Source: Pseudomonas arcuscaelestis
GTDB lineage: Bacteria; Pseudomonadota; Gammaproteobacteria; Pseudomonadales; Pseudomonadaceae
DNA: 64,000 nucleotides
Assembly: GCF_016881005.1 (NCBI RefSeq)
Contig: NZ_JACOPV010000003.1
Coordinates: 310,001 to 374,000, forward strand
Direction of reading: 5' to 3'
Part shown: one piece after another, positions 33,100-42,883 of the stretch
How the letters are laid out: each line of letters begins with the position of its first letter
Numbering within the stretch: position 1 is the first letter of the stretch
The notes under the pieces: generated by a model
Told to the model about the DNA's origin: nothing
What the model saw: only the letters and a program-made list of their open reading frames with translations
The model's database searches: none
Position numbers and translations under genes: made by a program

Positions 33100-33651
33100 T
33101 TAACACTCGGTGGGGCAAGCTGGCGATTTGCCGCTAAGCAATTGCTGTACCGCGCTCAATACCGCTGCGCTGCGCTGCGCCCAGTCGCCGCCAATTACCT
33201 TGAAGGGTTGCTGGTTGCGCTGCAGCCAGTGGAGGCTGTCGGCGAAAAACGCCTGACGCTGATCAAGGTCGGGTTGGCAGCGTTGGCCATCGCCTACCCA
33301 GCTTACGCCTGTGGGGTCTAGCAACAGATGCAGGTCATAACGGCGTTCGAGCAGGGCCTGCTCGATCCAGGCCGGGCAATCACTAAACAGCACCCGGCTC
33401 CAGAGCAGATTGCTCAACAAGTGGGTGTCAAGAATCAGGAGCTCTGGCTGGCGGGCCCTTGCGGCGTCCTCCCAGGCCAATTGGCCCTGGGCAATTGCAG
33501 GAATGTCGGCGTAGCAGGTGTCGCGGCCTTGCTCATCGATGAAGTGACGTACATATTCACCCACCAACTCGCCACCGAAATGCGCCTGGATTTCGCCGCT
33601 CAACCAGCTCTTGCCGCTGGACTCGGGGCCGGTCAGCACCAGGACCTTCAT
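33100..33651 (-). CDS. NadR-like AAA-family kinase (probable nicotinamide riboside kinase)
   Basis: The 183-residue protein has Walker A G-P-E-S-S-G-K-S at residues 7-14, E-Y-V-R-H-F near 33 and L-D-T-H-L-L-S near 74, the pattern of the C-terminal ribosylnicotinamide kinase domain of NadR. The nucleotidyltransferase and repressor domains of full NadR are absent. It overlaps the pnuC stop by four bases, so the two probably form a salvage pair: PnuC imports nicotinamide riboside and this enzyme traps it by phosphorylation. Start 33651 fits the family N-terminus M-K-V-L-V-L-T-G. Confidence 0.8.
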   Translation of the reverse strand: MKVLVLTGPESSGKSWLSGEIQAHFGGELVGEYVRHFIDEQGRDTCYADIPAIAQGQLAWEDAARARQPELLILDTHLLSNLLWSRVLFSDCPAWIEQALLERRYDLHLLLDPTGVSWVGDGQRCQPDLDQRQAFFADSLHWLQRNQQPFKVIGGDWAQRSAAVLSAVQQLLSGKSPACPTEC

Positions 33652-34214
33652 GCGCTGACCAACGAAAGACCGCGACGCCACTCGCGCCAGCCACGCACTG
33701 CAATCAAGGTGAACAAGGCATACAGCGCGGCGGTCAGGTACAGCCCCTTATAAAGGAAAAGGCCGACAAAAATCACGTCCAGTACTACCCACAATGGCCA
33801 GCACTGTACGCGTTTCTGTGCCATCCATAGCTGCGCGACCAAGCTGAATGCGGTTAGCGCCGCGTCTAGCCAAGGTTGTGCAGCATCGGTCCAGGTAGCC
33901 ATCGCCGCGCCTAAAGCGAGGCTACCCAACAATCCCAAGCCGAGGCCGAATAGCAGTGGCTGGGTGTCGAGTTCGGTAACCTTGCGGGCTTCGTGTTGGC
34001 GATTCGGACGTGTCCATTGCCACCAACCGTAGACCTGCAGCACCGCGAAGACCAGCTGTAAAAGCATGTCCGAGTACAACCGCACTTCGAAGAAGATCCA
34101 GCTGTAGAGCAGCACCATGACCAGGCCGATTGGCCAGCACCACGGATTCTGTTTGGTCGTGAGCCATACGGCGATAACGCCGAGTACGGCGGCGAACAGT
34201 TCGAGGCCGGACAT
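33648..34214 (-). CDS. pnuC: Nicotinamide riboside transporter PnuC
   Basis: The 188-residue membrane protein has about seven hydrophobic segments and the PnuC signatures T-K-Q-N-P-W-C-W-P-I-G near 21-31, Y-S-D-M-L-L-Q near 47 and V-Q-C-W-P-L-W-V-V-L-D-V near 137. The start at 34214 removes an unrelated extension. PnuC mediates facilitated diffusion of nicotinamide riboside. It is translationally coupled to the kinase gene. Confidence 0.9.
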   Translation of the reverse strand: MSGLELFAAVLGVIAVWLTTKQNPWCWPIGLVMVLLYSWIFFEVRLYSDMLLQLVFAVLQVYGWWQWTRPNRQHEARKVTELDTQPLLFGLGLGLLGSLALGAAMATWTDAAQPWLDAALTAFSLVAQLWMAQKRVQCWPLWVVLDVIFVGLFLYKGLYLTAALYALFTLIAVRGWREWRRGLSLVSA

Positions 34215-34294
34215 CGGCGTTCCTTGGCGGTTCGGAGGAGGGCGGCGATTGTACCTTGAGTAGCCGTGCAAGCCACACTCCAACCGCTATCGCT

Positions 34295-35929
34295 TTACAC
34301 CCGAAACTGGCCCAGCAACCGATCCAGCTGTTCGCGCAGCTGGTTCAACGCCACACCTGCGTTGCTCGACTGCTGTGCTGCCGTGGCGGTCTGGCGTGAC
34401 AGGTCTGCGGTTTCAGTCACGTTGCGGTTGATCTCCTCGACCACATGCGACTGCTGCAGCGTGGCACTGGCAATCGAGGCGTTGAGGGCGGTGAGGTTGT
34501 GCAACGCTTGGCTGATAGCATCGAGGCTGACACCCGCTTCATTGGCTTGCTCGACGGTTTGCCGCGAAGCGGCGCTGCTGGCATCGATTGCCTTCACTGC
34601 CGCTTCGGATTGGCCCTGCAGGTGTTCGATCATGCTCTGTATTTCTGCCGTCGACTGCTGGGTACGTTGGGCCAGCAGGCGAACTTCATCGGCAACCACG
34701 GCAAAGCCGCGGCCTTGCTCGCCCGCTCGGGCCGCCTCGATGGCCGCGTTCAGTGCCAGCAGGTTGGTCTGCTCTGCAATCGAGCGTATTACTTCCAGAA
34801 CACTGCCAATGCGGGTGCTCTGGCTGGCCAGGGTCTGGATCACCTGAACCGCTTCATCGATGGTGCCCGACAACTGATCGATCTGCTGCAGGCTGCCGTG
34901 GATACTCTGCTGGCCCTGCGAAGCGCGCTGTTGCGCATCACGCATTTCGCTGGAAGCCTGTTCGGCGTTCCTGGCCACATCCTGCACGGCGTAGGTCACT
35001 TCATTTATAGCGGTAGCCACTTGCTCCATCTGCGCCGATTGCTGTTCGCTGTGTTGCTGGGCCTGGTTGGCATTGCTGCCGACATCGACCGCCGATTGCC
35101 CCAAGGCATGGGCGGCACCTTGCAACTGGCCGATGACACCCTGCAACTTGCCGGTAAAGCGATTGAAATGTTCGCCTAACTGGGTCACCTCGTCACGGCC
35201 GTGGGTGTCCAGGCGGCGGGTCAGGTCGCTTTCACCGCTGGCAATCATGGACATGGCGTCAACCGCCTCCTTCAGCGGCCGCGAGATACTGCGGGCAATC
35301 AATGCCACCAGCAGGGTCATGATCAGGGCGATGCCCAAGCCCAGCAGTGAGGCATCGCGCAGCTGACGCATGAACTCGTTCTGCATGTCATCGATATAAA
35401 CCCCCGAGCCGATAACCCAGCCCCAGGGCTTGAACAATTGGATGTAGGAGGTCTTTTCCACCGGTTCGCTGGCACCAGGCTTCGGCCAGCGGTAGTCGAT
35501 AATGCCCGCGCCCTGGGCCTTGGCCAGTGTGACCATTTCGTTGAACAGAGCAAAACCATCGGGGTCGCGGATGCCGGACAGGTCCTGTCCATCCAGTTTA
35601 GGGTTAGCCGGGTGCATGATCATCTTCGGCCCGAGATCGTTGATCCAGAAATAGTCGTTCTGGTCGTAGCGCAGGCCGCGTACGGTATTGAGTGCTTGCT
35701 GCTGGGCAGCCTCGCGGCTCAGCGTGCCAGCGGCTTCCAGCCCCTGGTAATAGCTGAGGATGCCGGCTGCGGTCTCTACCACGTGTTGGGTCTTCTGGGC
35801 CTTGGCCTGGTACAGGTCGCCGTGGATCTGTCTGAGCATCAACAAGCCCAGGGTCAGTAACATCACCACCGCCACTACCAGAATCAGCCACAAGCGGCGG
35901 CTAATCGACATATTTCGCAGAGTCTTCAT
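34295..35929 (-). CDS. Methyl-accepting chemotaxis protein with sCache_2-type ligand domain
   Basis: The 544-residue chemoreceptor has a first membrane helix (about 12-34), a periplasmic domain (35-188) with D-Y-F-W-I-N-D and H-P-x-N-P-x-L-D-G-Q-D typical of sCache_2, a second helix (about 190-210), HAMP and a cytoplasmic signalling hairpin with the conserved tip [16 protein letters not shown]. Receptors of this type in pseudomonads sense short carboxylic acids; the ligand here is not shown. The start at 35929 fits family length; an extension to 35992 is possible. It is a single gene, divergent from uppP. Confidence 0.9.
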   Translation of the reverse strand: MKTLRNMSISRRLWLILVVAVVMLLTLGLLMLRQIHGDLYQAKAQKTQHVVETAAGILSYYQGLEAAGTLSREAAQQQALNTVRGLRYDQNDYFWINDLGPKMIMHPANPKLDGQDLSGIRDPDGFALFNEMVTLAKAQGAGIIDYRWPKPGASEPVEKTSYIQLFKPWGWVIGSGVYIDDMQNEFMRQLRDASLLGLGIALIMTLLVALIARSISRPLKEAVDAMSMIASGESDLTRRLDTHGRDEVTQLGEHFNRFTGKLQGVIGQLQGAAHALGQSAVDVGSNANQAQQHSEQQSAQMEQVATAINEVTYAVQDVARNAEQASSEMRDAQQRASQGQQSIHGSLQQIDQLSGTIDEAVQVIQTLASQSTRIGSVLEVIRSIAEQTNLLALNAAIEAARAGEQGRGFAVVADEVRLLAQRTQQSTAEIQSMIEHLQGQSEAAVKAIDASSAASRQTVEQANEAGVSLDAISQALHNLTALNASIASATLQQSHVVEEINRNVTETADLSRQTATAAQQSSNAGVALNQLREQLDRLLGQFRV

Positions 35930-36229
35930 AGAACGGTCACCCCGGATTCTTTTTATTGTCCTGCGCATCCCAGCATGGTTTTTTCCAACCACCTACTCGA
36001 CCAAGGGCTAAGTGCCCGATCTACCCAGGTGTGTAGTCGCGACCAGCAGCGTTTATTCGAGAGGTCTGATAGGATTTCGGCCCGGTCGCGGCAAACCTGA
36101 AGGGTGACTGAACTTTTTTGCCGACTGTGCGACCAACTGTCGCGGTAAACCGACCGAAAATTCGTAACAGCCTTGGCTTATGGAAACTACAATGGGGGCA
36201 TGCCGCTGGCATCGCTTCGTGGGGGAATA
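35930..36229. other. Divergent intergenic region between chemoreceptor and uppP
   Basis: About 300 bases with promoters by position for both genes. I see no gene, RNA or strong hairpin. A GGGGGAAT ribosome binding site precedes uppP. Confidence 0.5.
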
Positions 36230-37060
36230 ATGGATCTTTGGACTGGCCTGCAGGCCGTCATTTTGGGTATTGTCGAAGGCTTGACCGAGTTCTTGCCAAT
36301 CTCCAGTACCGGTCACCAGATTGTGGTCGCGGACTTGATCGACTTTGGTGGTGAGCGGGCAATGGCTTTCAACATCATCATTCAGCTGGGTGCGATCCTG
36401 GCGGTGGTATGGGAATTTCGGCGCAAGATTTTCGACGTGGTCGTCGGGCTGCCCAAGGAGCGTGAAGCGCAACGGTTTACCGCCAATCTGCTGATTGCGT
36501 TCATGCCAGCGGTAGTATTGGGCGTGCTGTTCGCCGACCTGATCCACCATTACCTGTTCAACCCCATCACGGTCGCCGCCGCGTTGGTCATTGGTGGTGT
36601 AATCATGCTCTGGGCCGAGCGCCGCGAGCATGTCATTAAAGTTGAGCGCGTCGATGACATGCGCTGGACCGATGCCCTGAAAATCGGCTTTGCCCAGTGT
36701 CTGGCGATGATTCCGGGTACTTCACGCTCCGGCTCGACCATTATCGGCGGTTTGCTGTTTGGCATGTCGCGCAAGGCAGCCACCGAGTTTTCGTTCTTTC
36801 TGGCCATGCCGACCATGGTCGGTGCCGCGGTGTATTCGGGCTACAAGTATCGCGACCTGTTCCAGCCCGGTGATTTTCCGGTTTTTGCCATCGGCTTTGT
36901 CGTCTCGTTCATCTTCGCCATGATTGCCGTGCGGGCATTGCTGCGCTTTATCGCCAACCATAGCTATGCCATGTTCGCCTGGTACCGCATTGTTTTTGGC
37001 CTGATGATCCTGGCGACCTGGCAGTTCGGTTGGGTCGACTGGGCCACGGCTCAGGGTTGA
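36230..37060 (+). CDS. uppP: Undecaprenyl-diphosphatase UppP
   Basis: The 276-residue membrane protein carries both signature motifs of the UppP/BacA family: [14 protein letters not shown] (about 16-29) and [10 protein letters not shown] (about 163-172). It recycles undecaprenyl diphosphate to the monophosphate for peptidoglycan and other envelope polymers and contributes to bacitracin resistance. The start at 36230 follows GGGGGAATA. The next gene begins four bases after its stop. Confidence 0.95.
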   Translation: MDLWTGLQAVILGIVEGLTEFLPISSTGHQIVVADLIDFGGERAMAFNIIIQLGAILAVVWEFRRKIFDVVVGLPKEREAQRFTANLLIAFMPAVVLGVLFADLIHHYLFNPITVAAALVIGGVIMLWAERREHVIKVERVDDMRWTDALKIGFAQCLAMIPGTSRSGSTIIGGLLFGMSRKAATEFSFFLAMPTMVGAAVYSGYKYRDLFQPGDFPVFAIGFVVSFIFAMIAVRALLRFIANHSYAMFAWYRIVFGLMILATWQFGWVDWATAQG

Positions 37061-37063
37061 TCG

Positions 37064-37510
37064 ATGAGCCGAGCACAGCCCTCCGGCCGCCACGTTGCCG
37101 GTGTCAACGCGACTGTCCAGCATCCTCGCAGCAAGCTACTAGTGTTTGTTGGCCTGTGCCTCCTACCTCTGTGGGGGGCGTTGCAGATGCTGCTCAGCGG
37201 TCAGTCCTGGTTGCCTGCCGTGGCGTACCCACTCGTCAGCCTGGTTAGTTTTGCGCTGTATTGGCGAGACAAGCATCAGGCTCGCACACAAGGCTGGCGA
37301 ACCCCGGAGAAAGTCCTGCATGCCAGCGAGTTGCTGGGCGGTTGGCCTGGGGCCCTGTTGGCTCAGCAGGCTTTGCGGCATAAAACGCGCAAAGTCTCGT
37401 TCCAGTTGAGCTTTTGGGCCATTGTCGCCATTCACCAACTGTTCTGGATCGACCACCTGCTGCTTAACGGTCGTTGGTTGGGTAGCGCGGTAGCGCCTTT
37501 ACTCAGATAA
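37064..37510 (+). CDS. DUF1294 membrane protein
   Basis: The 148-residue protein has about three or four hydrophobic segments and the DUF1294 pattern: Y-W-R-D-K-H-Q-A-R, then W-R-T-P-E-K-V-L-H-A-S-E-L-L-G-G-W-P-G-A-L-L-A-Q and H-K-T-R-K-V-S-F-Q. Function is unknown. Some relatives carry an N-terminal cold-shock domain, absent here. It follows uppP by four bases and ends convergently against the YjbR-like gene with an eight-base overlap. Confidence 0.85.
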   Translation: MSRAQPSGRHVAGVNATVQHPRSKLLVFVGLCLLPLWGALQMLLSGQSWLPAVAYPLVSLVSFALYWRDKHQARTQGWRTPEKVLHASELLGGWPGALLAQQALRHKTRKVSFQLSFWAIVAIHQLFWIDHLLLNGRWLGSAVAPLLR

Positions 37511-37862
37511 GCAGACCCGGTTGCAGGCGCTTTGGTAGGCGCCTGACAACCAACTGGTGGGAGCGTTGCAGCAGGTCGCAAAGCTCTTCGCGCCCCATGG
37601 GGTAGGGTGGCATCATGCTGATCCAGTGAGCCCGCGCCAGATACGGCGCCGGGCGCACGCCGGGGCGGTCGGCGTAGCCGAGGAACAAATCACTGTCGAC
37701 TTTGAACGACAGCCCGGCGCCAGCCAGGTCCAGCACTGCAAACATCTTGTTTGCGGCAACCGAAAACACCCGTATGCCGCCCCATTTGTAGTCTTCGCGT
37801 GCCCCCGGCAGACTCAGGCAAAAGTCCGCTACCTGCGCTTCGCTCATTTTTCCCTTAGACAT
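37503..37862 (-). CDS. MmcQ/YjbR family DNA-binding-like protein
   Basis: The 119-residue protein shows the MmcQ/YjbR pattern: C-L-S-L-P-G-A-R-E-D-Y-K-W-G near the N-terminus, F-K-V-D near 57 and P-A-P-Y-L-A-R-A-H-W near 74-83. The fold resembles double-wing DNA-binding proteins; the role is unknown. ATG 37862 follows GGGGAGC. Its start lies just inside the end of the LysR gene, so both may be co-transcribed. Confidence 0.85.
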   Translation of the reverse strand: MSKGKMSEAQVADFCLSLPGAREDYKWGGIRVFSVAANKMFAVLDLAGAGLSFKVDSDLFLGYADRPGVRPAPYLARAHWISMMPPYPMGREELCDLLQRSHQLVVRRLPKRLQPGLLI

Positions 37863-38763
37863 AACGCTCCCCACACTCTGCAAAAGACTCGACCAAGTGA
37901 TCGATCCACACCCGCACAGCCGGTAACAGGCCGCGCCGGTGAGGATAGACGGCTTGCAGATAGCCTCCCGGTAACGACCAGTCGGGCAGTAAGCGAACCA
38001 GTTCGCCACTGGCCAATTCTTGTTCGCAATGCATGATTGGCAGGGCCGTGAACCCAAGCCCGGCAATCGCCGCTGCCTTGCGTACGACAAAGTCGTCGAT
38101 GGCCAGGCGCGCCTCCAGAGCCAGTTCGTGCTTGTGGCCACGGGTGTCGAGCAGTTGCAGATGCACCAGGCGGTCGGCCTCTACCGCCCCCAAGACTGCC
38201 AGGCCGCGCAGGTCTTCGGGGGTGACGGGTGCGTGGGCGGCGGCGAAGCCCGGTGCGGCGACCAGATACATCTGGGCCTGGCGCAAACGGCGGGTTACCA
38301 ACATCGGGTCTTCATCACCCAGATCCCGAACGCGAAGGGCCACGTCAACACCTTCGGTGATCAGGTCGACGCGGCGGTTGAGCAGGATCATGTCCAGTTG
38401 AACCAGCGGATACTGCTCAAGAAAGCGGCTGATGACTTGCGGCAGCAGGGTATGGGCCAGTCCCACCGGGCACGAAACACGAAGGCGTCCACGGGGTTCG
38501 CTGGTCATGCTGGCGACGGCCTCGTCAGCCATTTCAGCTTCCAGCAGCATCGCCTGGCAATGGCGCAGGTAGCGTTCTCCGACCGCGGTCAGTTTCAGTT
38601 GCCGTGTGGTGCGCTGCAGCAACCGCGTGCCCAGGCGTTCTTCAAGCTCGGCGATGCGGCGTGACAAGCGCGACTTGGGGATGCCAAGCAGGCGCCCGGC
38701 AGCGGCAAAACCACCGGCTTCGACCACCCGCGCGAAGTAGAAAAGGTCGTTGAGGTCTTGCAT
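37855..38763 (-). CDS. LysR-family regulator divergent from azoR
   Basis: The 302-residue protein has an N-terminal winged helix (L-F-Y-F-A-R-V-V-E-A-G-G-F-A-A-A-G-R, then S-R-L-S-R-R-I-A-E-L-E-E-R-L-G) and a periplasmic-binding-fold effector domain. It is divergent from azoR with 128 bases between. Regulators of this arrangement typically control the neighbouring reductase in response to quinones or electrophiles. ATG 38763 is preferred over a GTG option four codons earlier. The operator candidate at 38775-38794 overlaps its start region. Confidence 0.88.
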   Translation of the reverse strand: MQDLNDLFYFARVVEAGGFAAAGRLLGIPKSRLSRRIAELEERLGTRLLQRTTRQLKLTAVGERYLRHCQAMLLEAEMADEAVASMTSEPRGRLRVSCPVGLAHTLLPQVISRFLEQYPLVQLDMILLNRRVDLITEGVDVALRVRDLGDEDPMLVTRRLRQAQMYLVAAPGFAAAHAPVTPEDLRGLAVLGAVEADRLVHLQLLDTRGHKHELALEARLAIDDFVVRKAAAIAGLGFTALPIMHCEQELASGELVRLLPDWSLPGGYLQAVYPHRRGLLPAVRVWIDHLVESFAECGERYV

Positions 38764-38774
38764 GGTGATCACCA

Positions 38775-38794
38775 TTGTCCTGTCAGTAGGACAA
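38775..38794. promoter_or_regulatory. Candidate LysR operator palindrome
   Basis: TTGTCCT (38775-38781) and AGGACAA (38788-38794) form a perfect 7-base inverted repeat with a 6-base spacer and contain a T-N11-A core. It lies 12 bases before the LysR start and about 100 bases before azoR, suitable for autoregulation and divergent control. Confidence 0.55.
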
Positions 38795-38891
38795 ACTAAC
38801 GCATTTTTGCCTACTTATCAGCTATTCGCGACTCAGGTAGGATTCTTCCCATCGTGATCGCCCAGGTGCGGTCTTCAATCAGGAGAGTCCC

Positions 38892-39503
38892 ATGAAACTG
38901 TTGCATATCGATTCGAGCATCCTGGGCGACAATTCCGCCTCCCGCCAGTTGAGCCGCGAAGTAGTCAATGCCTGGAAAGCCGCAGATCCTGCCCTGGAAG
39001 TGGTTTACCGTGACCTGGCAGCCGATGCCATCAGCCACTTCTCTGCCGCTACCCTGGTTGCCGCGGGTACGCCCGAAGCGATGCGTGATGCCGCACAACA
39101 GCATGAGGCAAGACTGAGCAGCGAAACCCTGCAAGAGTTTCTGCAAGCAGATGCGGTGGTTATTGCCGCGCCAATGTACAACTTTACCGTTCCAACCCAG
39201 CTCAAGGCCTGGATCGACCGCGTCGCCGTTGCCGGTCAAACCTTCCGCTACACCGAAGCCGGCCCTGAAGGTCTGTGTGGCAACAAGAAAGTCATCCTGG
39301 TCTCCACGTCGGGTGGCCTGCACGTTGGTCAGCCTACCGGTGTTGGCCACGAAGACTTTCTTAAGGTGTTTCTGGGTTTCATTGGCATCACCGACGTAGA
39401 GATCGTTCGCGCCCACGGCCTGGCCTATGGCGAGGAACACCGCGACAACGCCATGAATGCTGCACGCAAGCAGATCAGCACCGAGCTGTTTGCTGCCGCC
39501 TGA
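38892..39503 (+). CDS. azoR: FMN-dependent NADH-azoreductase AzoR
   Basis: The 203-residue flavodoxin-fold protein has [13 protein letters not shown] at the FMN phosphate site, P-M-Y-N-F-T-V-P near 94-101 and S-T-S-G-G-L-H near 140. AzoR reduces azo compounds and quinones with NADH. The gene has a good GGAGAG ribosome binding site and is followed by an intrinsic terminator. Confidence 0.93.
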   Translation: MKLLHIDSSILGDNSASRQLSREVVNAWKAADPALEVVYRDLAADAISHFSAATLVAAGTPEAMRDAAQQHEARLSSETLQEFLQADAVVIAAPMYNFTVPTQLKAWIDRVAVAGQTFRYTEAGPEGLCGNKKVILVSTSGGLHVGQPTGVGHEDFLKVFLGFIGITDVEIVRAHGLAYGEEHRDNAMNAARKQISTELFAAA

Positions 39504-39524
39504 TGCTTGGCTCGCGTGACCGAA

Positions 39525-39558
39525 ACCGACAGCAGGCTGCGCTTGCTGTCGGTTTTTT
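39525..39558 (+). terminator. Intrinsic terminator after azoR
   Basis: ACCGACAGCA (39525-39534) pairs with TGCTGTCGGT (39544-39553), followed by a run of T. It lies 21 bases after the azoR stop. Confidence 0.9.
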
Positions 39559-39582
39559 CATTGAGCTTTCATCCGTCGCATT

Positions 39583-39900
39583 ACCGCTAACCTTGCCTAC
39601 TCGCTGCTTGGGCCCTCTGTCAGTGGTGAGCAGGTGGGCATGATCGGTTATTCGGCAGGCGGTGAAACTGCCTTGATTTTGTCTCGCGCTCAGCCCGACC
39701 TGGACTCATTGCGTCGTTATTGCCTGGAGCGGTCGCATGACGCCGATGCCTGCAAAACCAAAGATGGACTCATCGCTGACCGTGCTGCGCTGTGTGACGA
39801 CCCGGAGGGTGTCGATCGCGAGACGATTCACCTGTTATTGCAGGAAGAAGCCGCGCACTTTTTTACCCGCAGATTAAGCCGCAGCGGTCGTTCAGGGCTG
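39583..39900 (+). pseudogene. Remnant of an alpha/beta hydrolase (dienelactone-hydrolase-like)
   Basis: The plus frame shows a hydrolase core without either end: N-L-A-Y-S-L-L-G, then G-M-I-G-Y-S-A-G-G-E-T-A with the nucleophile Ser in the G-x-S-x-G elbow, and A-Q-P-D-L-D-S-L-R-R-Y-C. The preceding terminator leaves no room for the N-terminal half, and downstream the frame runs into the antisense end of the MFS gene. It is best read as an internal fragment left by deletion. Confidence 0.6.
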
Positions 39901-39910
39901 GATGCCGTTA

Positions 39911-41101
39911 TCAATGACGGCGGGTGCGGCGCGACAACAGCAGGGTCAGGCCAACGCCTGCCAGCGACAACAGGGCGGCAATGCAGAAGATCCAGGCATA
40001 GCCCAAGTGCAGCGCCACTGCGCCCATCAATGGCCCCGAGATAGCCAACGCCAGATCGAAAAACACTGCATAGGCGCCCAGGCCGGCCCCACGGCTGGAC
40101 ACTGGCACTTGCTTGATTGCTTCAACACCCAGCGCCGGATACACCAATGACAGCCCGAAACCGGTAAGACCTGCGCCGACCAGTGCCAACACGGGGCTGG
40201 GGGCCAGCCACAGCAGCGCCAGGCCCAGCGCTTCGGTGCTCATGCAGACGATTGCTACCGGGTAGCCGCCGAAACGGTTCACGGCATTGACGAACAGTAG
40301 GCGCGAGAGAATAAAGCACAGGCCGAAGGCGCTGAGGCACCAGGCCGCGCCGGTCCAACCCTGTTCCAGGTAGAACAGGGTAACGAAGGTGGTCAAGGTG
40401 CCGTAGCCAATCGAGGCCAGGGTCAGGCCCATCCCGCAGGGCGCAACGCGGGCGAATGCGGCCCAAAACGGTAGGCGCTCGCCACGTACCACGGGGATCG
40501 GCGCTTTATTGCGGATCACCAGTAGCGCCAGCATGGCCAGTACCGTCAACACCAGTCCCAGGGAAGCAAAGTTGACCTCATCGGCGAGCATTACGCCCAA
40601 CGGCGCCCCGATGGCGATTGCGCCGTAGGAAGCAATGCCATTCCAGGAAATCACCCGGGCGGTATGCTCGGTGCCGACCGCGCCGATCCCCCAGCTCAAG
40701 GTGGCGACGCCAATCAAGCCTTGAGCCAGGCCCAGAAACACCCGTCCAGCGAGCAGCGCCAACAAGCTGGCTATTGGTGTGTCTACGGTCAGGGCGGAGG
40801 CAAAAGTCAGCACGCCGCTGGCAGCAATGCCGATCAGTCCGAAGATGATTGCCTGCTTGGTGCCTTTGCTGTCGGCGATGCGTCCGGCAAGAGGGCGGCT
40901 AAGCAGCGTGGTCAAGTACTGCAAGCCGATCGTCAGCCCGGCAATGACCGCGCTGAACCCCAGTTGGTCATGCACGTAGCCAGGTAATACGGCGATCGGC
41001 AGGCCGATGCAAAGGAAGGCTATGAAGGTGTAGAAAACAATCGTGAGGATCTGCAGCGTAACTGCGAACGTGTTGGCTGGAGAGGAGGATGACGCAGACA
41101 T
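39911..41101 (-). CDS. MFS transporter, YhhS/YfcJ-like
   Basis: The 396-residue protein has twelve predicted helices. It has G-L-P-I-A-V-L-P-G-Y-V-H in helix 1, motif A-like S-R-P-L-A-G-R-I-A-D-S-K-G-T-K (67-81) and a helix 10 region G-F-G-L-S-L-V-Y-P-A-L-G. This matches the YhhS/YfcJ (UPF0226) group of the sugar-efflux-type MFS, implicated in glyphosate or arabinose export in other bacteria; the substrate here is unknown. It is a single gene. Confidence 0.85.
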   Translation of the reverse strand: MSASSSSPANTFAVTLQILTIVFYTFIAFLCIGLPIAVLPGYVHDQLGFSAVIAGLTIGLQYLTTLLSRPLAGRIADSKGTKQAIIFGLIGIAASGVLTFASALTVDTPIASLLALLAGRVFLGLAQGLIGVATLSWGIGAVGTEHTARVISWNGIASYGAIAIGAPLGVMLADEVNFASLGLVLTVLAMLALLVIRNKAPIPVVRGERLPFWAAFARVAPCGMGLTLASIGYGTLTTFVTLFYLEQGWTGAAWCLSAFGLCFILSRLLFVNAVNRFGGYPVAIVCMSTEALGLALLWLAPSPVLALVGAGLTGFGLSLVYPALGVEAIKQVPVSSRGAGLGAYAVFFDLALAISGPLMGAVALHLGYAWIFCIAALLSLAGVGLTLLLSRRTRRH

Positions 41102-41276
41102 GTGCTCGTTCGCTGGCGGGCGGAGGAAGAGGGTCCATGATGGCTGGCAGCGACGATAAAAGAAAGCAGGCTAACTAATTTTAAAAAGGACAGGGCTTGC
41201 GGTGCCAAGACTTGCTCAAGTCAGTTGCGCCGCAAGGGCTGTTGCAACTGACTTGGCTTGCCTTGCTGTGACTTTC

Positions 41277-42863
41277 TTAAACCACTACGCCCTGGCTACG
41301 CAGGTAGTCATCGTAGGTGCCGCTGAAGTCCACGACACCGCTCGGGCTCAGCTCGATGATGCGGGTGGCCAGGGACGATACGAACTCACGGTCGTGGCTG
41401 ACGAAAATCAGCGTGCCCGGGTAGTTCTCCAGCGCCAGGTTAAGCGCCTCGATCGACTCCATGTCCAGGTGGTTGGTGGGTTCGTCCATCAGCAGCACGT
41501 TTGGCTTTTGCAGAATCAACTTGCCGAACAGCATGCGGCCCTGCTCACCACCGGAGATGACCTTGACCGACTTCAGAATCTCGTCGTTGGAGAACAGCAT
41601 GCGGCCCAAGGTGCCACGGATCACTTGTTCGCCCTGAGTCCACTGACCCATCCAGTCGAACAGGCTGACGTCATCTTCGAAGTCGTGGGCGTGGTCCTGA
41701 GCGTAGTAGCCCAGCTCCGCGCTTTCAGTCCACTTGATTGCGCCGGCATCCGGGCCCAGCTCACCCACCAGGGTGCGCAGCAGGGTGGTCTTGCCGATAC
41801 CGTTAGGCCCGATGATCGCAACGCGCTCGCCGGCTTCAACGGTGAAGCTGAAGTTCTGGAACAGGGTCTTACCTTCGAAACCCTTGGACAGCTTCTCGAT
41901 CGTGACTGCCTGACGGTGCAGCTTCTTGGTTTGCTCGAAGCGGATGAACGGGCTGACACGGCTCGAAGGCTTGACCTCGGCCAGTTGGATCTTGTCGATC
42001 TGCTTGGCACGGGAAGTAGCCTGCTTGGCTTTCGAGGCGTTGGCCGAGAAGCGGCTGACGAAAGTTTGCAGCTCGGCAATCTGGGCCTTCTTCTTGGCGT
42101 TGTCCGACAACAGTTGCTCGCGCGATTGCGTCGCAGCGGTCATGTACTCGTCGTAGTTGCCAGGGAACAGGCGCAGCTCACCGTAGTCCAGGTCAGCCAT
42201 GTGCGTGCACACGCTGTTGAGGAAGTGACGGTCGTGGGAAATGATAATCATGGTGCTGTTACGCGCCGTGAGAATAGTTTCCAGCCAGCGGATGGTGTTG
42301 ATGTCCAGGTGGTTGGTCGGTTCGTCGAGCAGCAACACTTCTGGATCGGAGAACAGCGCCTGAGCCAGCAATACGCGCAGCTTCCAGCCTGGCGCGACTT
42401 CAGTCATCGGGCCGAAGTGCTGTTCCAGAGGAATACCCAGGCCCAGCAACAGTTCACCGGCGCGGGACTCGGCGGTGTAACCGTCCATTTCGGCGAATTC
42501 GGTTTCCAGCTCGGCAACGGCCATGCCGTCTGCTTCGGTCATTTCCGGCAGCGAATAGATGCGATCGCGCTCGGCTTTTACCTTCCACAGTTCCTCGTGG
42601 CCCATGATCACCGTGTCGATCACGTTAAATTCTTCGTAGGCGAACTGGTCTTGACGCAGCTTACCCAAGCGCACATTCGGCTCAAGCATTACTTGGCCGC
42701 CGGAAGGCTCCAGGTCGCCGCCGAGGATTTTCATGAAGGTCGACTTGCCGCAGCCGTTGGCGCCGATCAGGCCGTAGCGGTTGCCATTGTTGAATTTGAC
42801 CGAGACGTTCTCGAACAACGGCTTGGCGCCGAACTGCATGGTGATGTTAGCGGTGGAGATCAA
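41277..42863 (-). CDS. ybiT: ABC-F family ATPase YbiT
   Basis: The 528-residue soluble protein has two ABC domains: Walker A G-A-N-G-C-G-K-S (34-41) and G-P-N-G-I-G-K-T, both with D-E-P-T-N-H-L-D Walker B/D-loop motifs, joined by a charged linker. ABC-F proteins act on the ribosome rather than in transport; YbiT is one of the four E. coli paralogues. The start is TTG at 42863, giving the conserved [12 protein letters not shown]; no ATG fits. It borders the recombinase remnant of the island. Confidence 0.93.
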   Translation of the reverse strand: MISTANITMQFGAKPLFENVSVKFNNGNRYGLIGANGCGKSTFMKILGGDLEPSGGQVMLEPNVRLGKLRQDQFAYEEFNVIDTVIMGHEELWKVKAERDRIYSLPEMTEADGMAVAELETEFAEMDGYTAESRAGELLLGLGIPLEQHFGPMTEVAPGWKLRVLLAQALFSDPEVLLLDEPTNHLDINTIRWLETILTARNSTMIIISHDRHFLNSVCTHMADLDYGELRLFPGNYDEYMTAATQSREQLLSDNAKKKAQIAELQTFVSRFSANASKAKQATSRAKQIDKIQLAEVKPSSRVSPFIRFEQTKKLHRQAVTIEKLSKGFEGKTLFQNFSFTVEAGERVAIIGPNGIGKTTLLRTLVGELGPDAGAIKWTESAELGYYAQDHAHDFEDDVSLFDWMGQWTQGEQVIRGTLGRMLFSNDEILKSVKVISGGEQGRMLFGKLILQKPNVLLMDEPTNHLDMESIEALNLALENYPGTLIFVSHDREFVSSLATRIIELSPSGVVDFSGTYDDYLRSQGVVV

Positions 42864-42883
42864 AAGGCTTACCTATCAATAGC

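Noticed and set aside
41277..42863. Plus-strand open frame of about 620 codons at 41202-43067
   Set aside because: It is the shadow of ybiT; codon pattern and both Walker motifs are on the minus strand.
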